42,912 nucleotides of DNA from Gamarada debralockiae (Eukaryota; Ascomycota; Leotiomycetes; Helotiales; Hyphodiscaceae), in assembly GCA_002803225.1 (NCBI GenBank), contig NXFV01001535.1, positions 1-42,912 on the forward strand, given 5' to 3'. Of the stretch, positions 31,659-40,712 are shown piece after piece; position 1 is the first letter of the stretch, and the number at the start of each line of letters is the position of its first letter. The position numbers and the translations under genes were made by a program. The notes under the pieces were generated by a model. The model did no database searches. It was not told the DNA's origin and saw only the letters and a program-made list of their open reading frames with translations.

Positions 31659-32885
31659 GCCTGATCCTACGAAGGCAGAGCCGCAGGCTAAAAGTCCTAC
31701 AAGCCGCGGTAACCCCAAGGCTGTGCCATCCCATCTGTGATTTAAGGGGTACTTGAAACATTAAGCGAGAACCACCTAAATCTTTGTACACCTTTCGAAA
31801 TCCATAGTATCAAACACCCGCTCCCACGTGTAAATTGCACCTCAATTAGACATTTAGGTAATATGAACACAGGCCTGTCGTTCTATGGGTCAGTCCTATG
31901 GCGGGAGCAGGTACGGTCGAGGGAAGCGGTGTTCAAAAGCGAGAGAATAGGGAATCAGATAACTTCGGAAGGAGACATGAGGTACAAACTCTTTATAGGA
32001 AACAATTCGTGTATTAAACCATAATTCGCACGTTTATTGATATCTCTGGTATCATTGTATCGTACAGTTTCTCTAGAATCTTTGTATACAAAAAGAAAAA
32101 AATACCCCCATCAACAAAACGCCGCACAAACCTGATCCCCAGTCCTCCCCTCGCCTATGCCGCAAGGTGAGGGATTGCCGGTTTGCCTGTGCCCGGTGTG
32201 CGGTGTGTGCGTGTGTGCGTGTGTGTGCGTGTGTGTGTGTTTGCGTGTGCGCTGTGCGCATGGCTTCCACATTTCCCTCAAATCATATAAGAATCTAAAG
32301 CTAAAGAAGAAGGAGAGAGAGATAGGAGTGGGGGAAAGAGAAGAAGATATACAGCCTAGCATCGTCAGGTGATAGCGTGGCACGTGATCATGACTGATCG
32401 CGAGCCGTAACATTATTAGGGGCAAAAACCCCACGATAGGATCAATACGAACCACATAGTAATGAGATGCCTGAGGAAATGGTAGAAGATGTCATCGACT
32501 TTGTCGATTCACTGGGCATTAGGAACAGTGTTTGACGTGCACTATTGTTCTTCTAGTTTTCGACTTTCGACTGTAAAAGACATACCCCGCCGGGGCCTGG
32601 TTAATGGCAGAATAGCCAAATTGGTCACCGTACACAGCTCTTGACAGCTTTTGTGTCAAATTCGAAAATCGATACTAGCTCTGTTATGGTCTCCGTAATA
32701 CTAGAGCTCATGCACGAAAAGGAAAGCTTCATGCTCAGCCTCACACAACTTGCAAAAATGGTGATTCATACCTCTTCGTCCTCCGTACCATAGATTTATA
32801 ATACTTCGGAAGATTCTCCTGTAGTTCCTTAACCACCCGTGCCTGTTAAGGGTCGACGTTGACACCTCACCGCTCAATCCCTGGC
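31659..32885. other. Intergenic between divergent chitosanase and NACHT-ankyrin genes
   Basis: No gene supported. It holds the upstream regions of two divergently transcribed genes and a GT-rich microsatellite at 32195-32259. Open frames near 32070-32455 on the minus strand are products of that repeat. Confidence 0.45.
32195..32259. repeat. GT/GTGC-rich microsatellite
   Basis: A run of alternating GT with GC interruptions (units such as gtgtgtgc) covers about 65 bases, some 630 bases before the NACHT-ankyrin start. Alternating purine-pyrimidine tracts of this type are length-variable and can adopt Z-DNA. Confidence 0.85.
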
Positions 32886-35800
32886 ATGGCAACCCCACCA
32901 GATCTCTGGGCCCAAGCCGCTGAGGCCTTGCAGCCCCATGACCGCTTCCCCATCGACTCCAGCCCGGAAAACCCAATTCAGGAAGTTCTCCTCGTAGTGA
33001 AGCGCAGACATGATGAGTGTCTCGCCGAACGCTGGCGATACAAGAACAGCAAAGGCGAAGTGGTCATCCTCCGCGATGTCTTCGCCAAAACCACCACTTG
33101 GATCGAGAAATTCATTTGGATTGGAGATATGGCTGTGCAGTATGATCCAGTTCATTCCTCATTACCATGGGCTGGTGTGAGATTTCTACTGCAGGTGGCT
33201 GTTAATGATGCTCAGACTATGGGGGCTATGGCAGAGGGGTTAGAGGTTGTAACAAATTGGATTGCGAGGTGCAGGATTTTGGAGATCTTGTATTTGGGGA
33301 AGGCTTCTGCTATAGAGAGCGAGCTTTCAAAAGCTGTTGTTAAGTTATATACTGCGATATTAGTATTTTTGAGCAAGGCGGCAAAATACTATGCACAAAA
33401 TACTATTAGTAAGCATATCCTGCTACAAAAACATGTTCGAGCTGACTTGTATGCAGAGCGAGTGGCTAAGAGTGTATTGAAGAGCCCAGAGGCTGGTGTC
33501 GAGCAATATCTCGATGCAATTAACAAGGCTCAAAAGGATGTGGATACATATACGAATCTGGTGGCTGCAGAGAGTTAGTCCACGTATCTGAGTCACGAAG
33601 CATTTTCTGATTATGACCATAGGGCTTGAGCGGACAGACGATGGCGTGCAGGAAGTCATTGGACAACTAGCACACCTCAGCATTGGTGAGTGAAAACTTC
33701 CAAATTCTTAAAAGTTGTGCTCAGATACCGAATAGGACATGAGACGGTTGTATCGCGGCAAAAGCTGCTCCAACAGGTTCTTAGTGATCTCCAAGGGCCT
33801 ATCAGTAGGATGGCGACCAATTTGCAACACCTTCATGACTGCCTGCAAGGTAAAACCTATTGCAAAGCTGTCGGAAACCTTGACTGAGGGGGAAGTAGTT
33901 GATAAGCGAATGGAAATCTGTAAATGGCTCTCGATGGTACAATATACGAAACATCATCGAAGCAAAGCGAAAGCCCTTCTGCCGGGGTCTTGCAACTGGC
34001 TTTTTCAAAGACCTAAGTTCCAGGAGTGGAGAAAGTCAAGCTCATCGTCTATTCTTTGGCTGCATGGCATTCGTAAGTGGCAACTCTTGGTTTTAGGGTA
34101 CCGACTAACATATATAGCTGGATCTGGCAAGAGCATGCTCACGTGAGTCCGAATCGCATTTTCCTTCAACATTTGCTTATTGTCCAGATCATCGGTTATT
34201 AAGCGTTTACGTGAAGACGACCACTCAAATCCTAGTCCAGCGCCTATAGCATATTTCTATTGCACAAGGGATACTGCCGAGCCTGAACGTGCAAACCCAG
34301 ATGAGATAATGAGATGTATCTTAGAACAGCTGTCATTTGAGGATGCCGATCTGCCAATCCGAGCACCGGTCGTCGAAAGATACAAAATACGTGAGAAGGA
34401 GGCCAGGGGTAGACCACCCGAAAAATTAGACCTTGGCGAGAGTGTAGATGCCATTTTGGAAATCCTCTCAGAGAACCCAGCCACCATCATAATTGACGCA
34501 CTTGACGAATGCGATCCTCAACGCCGACAGGATCTATTGCTTGCGCTGACCAAGCTCATCAAAAGATCAGAAAGTCTACTTAAGATATTTGTTAGTAGTC
34601 GCGACGATCATGATATTGTCCACAGGCTGTCTGGCTTGCCGAATCTTTATATCAGTACCCACGATAATCAGAAAGACATTGAAGATTATGTGCGCTTACA
34701 AGTGGGAAGGGCTATAGAGGAAGAAAAGTTACTTTGTGGGAATGTTTCAGAAGATCTACAAACGCTCATTGTCGAAAGTCTGATATCTCAAGCTCAGGGA
34801 ATGTCCGTTCCACATGTTCCCAAGAATTTGAAATATGGCTAATAATTGTAGGTTCCGGTTGGTCAGCTTACATATTGAAACACTTTGCGATCCTCAAGAG
34901 GTAAAGACTGAGAATAATGTCCATCACGTTCTCAAGCGGCTTCCCAAGAAGCTCAACGAATCATACCACATTATTCTCAAACAGATCTCGAACTCAGCAT
35001 ATCCGAATCCAGAGTCGGCAAGCCGAGTCATGAAATGGCTGTTGTGCGCACAACGCCAACTCCGCACTCGCGAGTTTCTTGTGGCAATATCTGTTGATAT
35101 ATCCGGTCAATATTTCGATATACGTAAGGAAGATGTGCTCAGTATCTGCTGTAATCTTGTCGTCCATGACTCTGAACAAGATACCTTTCGCTTCGCACAC
35201 TTATCTGTCCGCGAGTATCTCGAAAACATACCGGAATATAGCCCTCTAAATTCTCACCTTCTAGCTTTGGAGCGGTGTATTGATACATACTTTGGGCTCA
35301 CCTATCGAGAGATTCGATCTAAAACTGACGATGACGATGACGACGGCGATTGGCATCTTAAGAGATTCGAGTATTATGCTGAAGAATATGGTGTTGACCA
35401 TCACCTCAATGCCCACCACATCATACGCGTACTCCCTCTTAGCGACACTATCAAGGAAAAGCTAATGGCCTACTTCTTCACGAACGATCCCCAAGATGAG
35501 GCGCTCTCATTTTGTCGCTGGATTGGAGTCCATCCTCATCTACCCGAGTTCTTGGTCCGTTGGGCATCTGCCCTCCGGTGCCTACTGTATCGCGATATGA
35601 ATGACGAAGTTCGTCGATTTCGATTTTCATCAACAGCTAGGCTAGAAGAATTTAGGCTACTAGAGTTAGTACTGACTCAAGACACCACAAGGCCCGCACA
35701 TTTTCAGCCGGACTCAGTGCTCCCCCTAGCAGTGAGGGATGGTAAAGATACTGTTACACGGCTGCTCCTACGATGTGGTGCACATACCAATGGTCTAGAT

Positions 35801-36982
35801 GAATTCCATAAATCCGCCCTTACGTATGCGATCGAAATGGGCAACTTTGAAATTGCACGTGATCTTCTGGTTCACGGTGCCAACCCCCTCATAAGAGATG
35901 ACGAAGGGATGACCGATCTCCATCGGGCTGTGATGTCTGGGAATTGCAGTGGAGTCCAGTTATGCCTAGATCATGGAGCACCCGTGAATGCAAAGAATCG
36001 AGACGGTGTTACTTTACTTATGATAGCCGTTCGGTACGAACAGATTACTTCGGTAGAGCTGCTGATCAAGAACGGGGCAAATATCTGGGCTACCAGTTAC
36101 CTGCACGAGAACGCCTTGCACATCGCCGCTGGAAAAGGAAATCACATCATAGCCAACCTTCTTCTGAGTAAGGATACATCTGAGATTAATGCGCCCGACT
36201 ATCACCAAATGACAGCATTACATCACGCACTAGATAGCAGGGTAGAGGAAATGATCAAACTGCTATTAGAGAGAGGTGCAGATGTTAATATAAAGAATAG
36301 AAGCGGGTACGATGCAATTCAGATTGCTGCAATCGGTGGACAAACTACTATTGTCTCATCCTTACTGGACAGGGAAAAGAGCTTAGATCTGAAATGCGAG
36401 CAGGCCACGAAAGCTTTACAGGTTGCGATTGAGAACGGTCAAGCTGAGGTAGTGAGACGACTCTTTGATTTTGAATTCAACATTACCGAGCATGAGTGTC
36501 GTGCAGCTATACTTCGTATAGCTGACAGGATGAATATGGATGGCTATTATACAACTGTACGAATTCTCCTCGAGATGTTCCCGAACATGGTTGCCGTGGA
36601 CCATACAAAAGAAACGCTCCTACACGAAGCCGTACGATGTCAGTCGGATCATCTACTTCGGATGCTATTGCAAAATAAACCCGCTTTGGAGGTGCGGGAT
36701 AGCTTTGGGGAGACAGCCTTACAAATTGCAGCAGGGAAAGGCAAAGAAGCAACTGTTAGGCTATTGTTAGATGCTGGAGCGGATATAGGCGCAAAGACCC
36801 CGGATTTAAGCTACACAGCACTTCATAAGGCTGCTGAAGCTGGCAACATAGGTGTTGTGGGGGTATTGATTGAGACTGGCGCCGATGTTAATGCTGAGCT
36901 TTCAGATGGGCGGACGCCGTTACACCTGGCTTCGGCGAAGAATGAGGATGATATTGTAGCGTTGTTGTTCGATTATATGTAA
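32886..36982 (+). CDS. NWD/NACHT-ankyrin NLR-like protein, 1269 aa, seven exons
   Basis: Exons: 32886-33573, 33623-33685, 33736-33849, 33899-34072, 34118-34142, 34188-34802 and 34852-36982. The six introns are 45-50 bp. Residues 1-240 match the N-terminal domain of NWD NACHT-NTPases (VVILRDVFAKTTTWIEKFIW, WAGVRFLLQVAVNDA). The linker VDKRMEICKWLSMVQYTKHH leads to the NACHT domain: Walker A GIPGSGKS at about 345-352 and Walker B TIIIDALDECD at about 455-465, with SSILWLHG and KIFVSSRDD. A helical region has RLPKKLNESYHIIL and RFAHLSVREYL (about 675). From about 848 to the end run some 12 ankyrin repeats of ordinary divergence, for example KSALTYAIEMGNFEIARDLL and TALHKAAEAGNIGVVGVLIE. The last donor is GTCCGT, unusual but required by frame. 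Fungal NLRs of this type act in incompatibility or in sensing other organisms. The gene looks intact. Confidence 0.93.
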
Positions 36983-37288
36983 CTGGTCGGAGGATTAGGT
37001 TCCTTCGATGCTTCTTTGTAGTTGCTTTATTATCAAAGAAATTTTGGCTTTCTAAATCCATATTCGCAGCTTAAATACGATCGTAGAGCAAAGGTATAAT
37101 TTAAGCCGGGAGTACTAATATCCTACTCAGGAGAGGCCTTCTTACTCGCGGCTTCAGTACTAGACGTAGAGCTTGACTTATTAAGCCTCGTAACGATATT
37201 TCATTTCGTAAAGTTCGACGCTAAGCATGACGTCGTGGTAGCCTTGGAGCAGTCGTCTTATTCGCTTTTGCTGCTATGCTAGGGATAC

Positions 37289-37354
37289 TTGAGTGGATGT
37301 TTGAGTGGATGTTTGAGTGGATGTTTGAGTGGATGTTTGAGTGGATGTTTGAGT
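37289..37354. repeat. 12-bp tandem repeat, five copies
   Basis: The unit ttgagtggatgt occurs five times without a mismatch at 37289-37348, followed by half a unit. It can be read as an EWMF repeat in one frame, but the surrounding frame is not convincing as a gene. Perfect copies suggest recent slippage. Confidence 0.9.
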
Positions 37355-37921
37355 TAAAGAAAGAGATGCTGTTCGTAAGAATGTGGTTTGGAAACCGTGA
37401 TATGAGTTTACAAGGGCTAGCACTTGGATGCTTTCGACTAAAGAAGGAGGGCGGTTGATAATGTAAAACAGAAACAGGTAAAGTTAGATGTTAAGGAGAT
37501 TCGAATAGAACAGAGAAAGAAGGTTGTAACATAATGGTGAAAGAAAGAGAAATTAGGGGTTGAAAGCCACAAACGACTTTAGGGTACATAGAATAAATGC
37601 AGCCTCGAGCGCAAGAAGAAGAGCAGCGGCGACACTATATTTGGTATCACTCGATTAAAGGGCTCCTTACAAGCAAAACATCCAAAATCTGCTTAGATCT
37701 TGTTTAAGAGCATAAGCGTTGGTTTTGACATTAATGTAAATGTTTTAAAGCAGCAGGCAACTAAGTTAGTATGCAGTGGTAAATCGGCGAAGCGAGGAGG
37801 GATATTATTTAAAAACAGCGATTAAAGGTTATACAAATAGGGGACTTAAATCGCTAACAAGTGGTTTCTAGTACCCAAAGGCACTTCAGCTACATGGCCG
37901 AGGAGGTGACGTCACTATCCA

Positions 37922-38090
37922 CTCAAAGCTCTCTACGGCAATTCAAGCTCCCTGTGTCAATTTAAGCTCTCTGCGGTAATTCAAGCTCCGCATCAATTCA
38001 AGCTCCCCGCGTTAATTTAAGCTCTCTTGCGGTAACACAAGCTCTGCGGCAGTTTGAACTCTCTGTGCCAATTTAAGCTCTACATCAATG
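37922..38090. repeat. Degenerate minisatellite of about 17-22-bp units
   Basis: About nine imperfect units of the form aagctctctgcggtaatt follow each other. They vary in length (17-22 bp) and in the middle bases, each starting with (c/a)aagctc or a close variant. No gene overlaps. Confidence 0.75.
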
Positions 38091-38502
38091 CTAAGAATAC
38101 ATCAGCAGAGACAGGTAGATCCACTCCCATTCCATATTCTGCGATCAGGATCACACCCCGCTCCACCGTAACGGTACAATGAACCTTTGAACACTCAAGG
38201 ACAGGGGTTCATCATATCATAGTGAGCCACCAATGCCACTCTCATATGTGCTGCCTCAGATGGACAGGGCGACCTGGCAAGACACGCCCCTTCCCTTTTC
38301 TCACATCCCATCTCTCTTCATAACCATGAGACTGAATTATCGTCACAATGAGCCTCGGTTTTACTGTAGGTAACTTCATGCGGCAATGCTTGCTTATTCA
38401 AGCCATCTAAGACGTCGAGGCTATATAGCCTCTTGCGGGAGTCGATGCTTGGAGACTTAAAGACCTGGGCATTAAATAGCATCCCGAGCAAAGCAACAAG
38501 AC

Positions 38503-39030
38503 ATGTTGACTACGACTCGATCACCTATTCCCTCAACACTTCCTAACGCACTTGCGAAACCGACTGTTCCATGGGCAAGAAACAAAAAGCGACGTTTGAC
38601 TAGGAGAGAGCTTGCAAAACGAGAAGAGCGCAATCAAATTCTCAATAGTAAAAGAGCTACTTGTGAAGCTGAAGCTATGCGACGGGAAGGAGGTGAGATT
38701 GCAAAACAGATGCGTGAAGAGGCAATTGACGCGCGAGCTCAATTTCATACTCGTCTTGCAGACCAAAGCTCTGCAGTATTCGAAACACCGACACATGTGC
38801 TGCGAAACACGCTGGCGACATGACAAGCCAGCTTCACCAAAGGAGACACCTTCCAGTATCCTAAACACCTGACTTTACCGAGGATTGACTACATGACAGC
38901 CCGCAAGCCCGATGAATCGAACGCAAACTGGATAGGGAAAAGCTGGTCACAGGATGAGCACGGTGTAGTAGGTAGCGATGTTCACGTTGGATTGTCTCCT
39001 GACGACGTGATTAACCACGCCATAAGATAA
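38503..39030 (+). pseudogene. Unknown ORF of 174 sense codons interrupted by one TGA
   Basis: From ATG at 38503 one frame runs 106 codons (MLTTTRSPIPSTLPNALAKP, then a basic, Glu/Arg-rich helix RRLTRRELAKREERNQILNS, EAEAMRREGGEIAKQMREEA), meets TGA at 38821-38823, and continues in the same frame for 68 codons to TAA at 39030. The continuation is protein-like (ASFTKGDTFQYPKHLTLPRI, DYMTARKPDESNANWIGKSW, SDVHVGLSPDDVINHAIR). No intron removes the stop. The codon could have been CGA before a C-to-T change. The first half is probably coiled coil. Family not recognised. Alternatives are a truncated 106-aa protein, or readthrough of TGA followed by C, which is unproven here. Confidence 0.4.
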
Positions 39031-39230
39031 CAAGCACGCTTACACCTTCAGCTGGGGAGCCGAACTTGGAATGCCGCCGTCGCGAGTCAAAGAGTCTTAC
39101 TCTCCTTCCCATCAAACCCCATTAAGGTATTTTGAACATCCCATCTAAACTCCCAGCTGGTCCCGACTTGCCAAATAGCAGTGATTGCTAATTGGTACGC
39201 AGACTAGAAACGTGGCCCATTGTCAGCCTC

Positions 39231-39574
39231 TCACTCCTTCTCCTCCAGCTGCTCGCCGAAGGTCAGCTCCTCCTTTCGAGTCTCATATACCCATATGGTC
39301 AACATAGACGTTGAAGTCGTGGGAAGGTTCAAGGATGACGAGCTGTTCTGACTGGATTCCGCGCCGCTGGAGAAAGCATAGTTTTAGTGTGAGGTTGACT
39401 TGGGGAAAGGCAGTGGACTGCGTACCTTTCACAGGTTGATGAAGGGCCATCGCCCTGCGAAGAGCATTTGCCCTGGTGAGGTAGGTTTGTGTTTGGGCTA
39501 TGAGCTGTGGCAGGGGAGTGCTCCTTCAGAATACTGGAGTGACCAACGCATGTTAGGATGGTGGATTTGGGCAT
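39231..39574 (-). CDS. Hypothetical small protein, two exons, 94 aa
   Basis: Exon 1 is 39574-39426 and exon 2 is 39366-39231. The 59-bp intron has donor GTACGC, an ACACTAAAAC branch-like site and acceptor CTCCAG, and joins the frame so that 94 residues end at TGA. The protein begins MPKSTILTCVGHSSILKEHS, is Ser/Thr/Pro-rich in the middle (three Cys in all, with GKCSSQGDG), and ends TIWVYETRKEELTFGEQLEE-KE. Upstream, an in-frame TAA lies just before the chosen region, so ATG at 39574 is the first usable start. No family recognised; the splice agreement is the only support. Confidence 0.4.
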
Positions 39575-40712
39575 AAGGACGTCTGGGAAGGACACCTCTG
39601 GTTCTTAGCAGCAGGCGAAGTGGAAGGCTCTGGGGCCGTGGACGAATTGATTGATTTGGCAGGCATGGCTCAGGAGTAGCCGTGATGAGATAGGAGTATA
39701 TAGCCTATCGGGAAGGGAAGTGGTGTAACTGGCGAAGGGCATTCACATAACTTCGAGTACCGAGGCTTGGGCTTAGAGCTTCTTCCTCCAGTAGATCGAC
39801 CAAGAAAGTTGGGTTGAAGAGAAGAGAGACATTTTAGAAGGTGATTGAGAAGAATATATGGTTTTCAGCGGAGATTATTTAGTGGCTGCCCAGGGTTACA
39901 GGAACGCATGTACCCATGCGACAAAGCTAAATCTTTCATTCTGTCTTCAATCAATAAGCAAAGCAAGATTGCTGTATATGTTTCCATCCTCACCATCAAC
40001 GATTACGTCAACTGGATGGTTTTGGAGGAAGCCAATCAGCACGAGGAAAGCTGCTAAGCTCGTTGGGTTGTGGCAACCGACGGACCTGGATGACGACAAT
40101 GTGAAAAAGGCAGTAGTCGTGAGGGTTTTGGGAAGAGCAAATAAACATGAAATTAGAGTGTTTTTTAAGGCGACTAGCATGAAGGAGAAGATAATAATCG
40201 TAGCTTAGAAGGACGTCGTGCGGGCTTGGGTAAGGAGCCTGTTGCGGTTCATCGCACGTCTGCATGGATGCCTGGTATACAGCTAAGCCAGCCACACAGA
40301 AGCTTCATTTTGTCAACTTTATGTGGGAGATTTTAAGGCCACAACTCAGACGCAGCCTGGACGGCGTGAGGGTTTTGGCTTTGGCCAATCGATATGAGTA
40401 AGGCTAGTGAAACCGGCCGCCCCATAATTTTCCCTTTTTTATGGGCGGGGCAAGACCGGGCGGTGGACTGAGGGTTTTGGCCACAGCCAATCAACAGTCT
40501 ATTCTCTGCCAGCGAATGATATGCAGCATCGAGATGCGGCGATTGATTTTAGGCGTCGCCGCTCACAAATTCTTGAAGCTGCCATTCCCAGCCCCGAAAA
40601 CCGCTCCAAACAGTAGTTCTTCACTCATCTATTTCAATCAATCCGGCGAAATACACTTCTTTCACACCTGCTTTTAATCCTTCTAAGTTTAACACGTACC
40701 GCGCTATCAACC
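39575..40712. other. Intergenic; upstream region of the Clr5-ankyrin gene
   Basis: Overlapping frames at 39845-40295 on both strands show no motif. The last 600 bases probably form the promoter of the Clr5-ankyrin gene. They contain three copies of a gagggttttgg element, two of them followed by a CCAAT box. Confidence 0.4.
40118..40492. repeat. Three dispersed direct copies of TGAGGGTTTTGG, two with CCAAT box
   Basis: Copies lie at 40118-40132 (cgtgagggttttggg), 40365-40390 (gtgagggttttggctttggc, then CAATC) and 40468-40492 (tgagggttttggccacagcc, then AATC). The last two share the element and a CCAAT motif at the same spacing, 220-345 bases before the Clr5-ankyrin ATG. CCAAT is bound by the HAP/CBC complex in fungi; use here is inferred. 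Confidence 0.5.

Larger units (their letters stand above)
36983..38502. other. Intergenic with two tandem-repeat blocks
   Basis: AT-rich and low in coding character. It contains a 12-bp tandem array (37289-37354) and a degenerate minisatellite (37922-38090), both listed separately. No gene was recognised. Sequence near 37080-37250 resembles worn repeat DNA (TTAAG- and TACTA-rich). Confidence 0.4.

Noticed and set aside
32073..32455. Minus-strand frames with His/Thr repeats at 32.1-32.4 kb
   Set aside because: The repeated residues come from the GT microsatellite; there is no gene context.
37276..37458. A 60-codon frame with an EWMF repeat
   Set aside because: The repeat is a 12-bp slippage product in intergenic DNA and the flanks are not coding-like.
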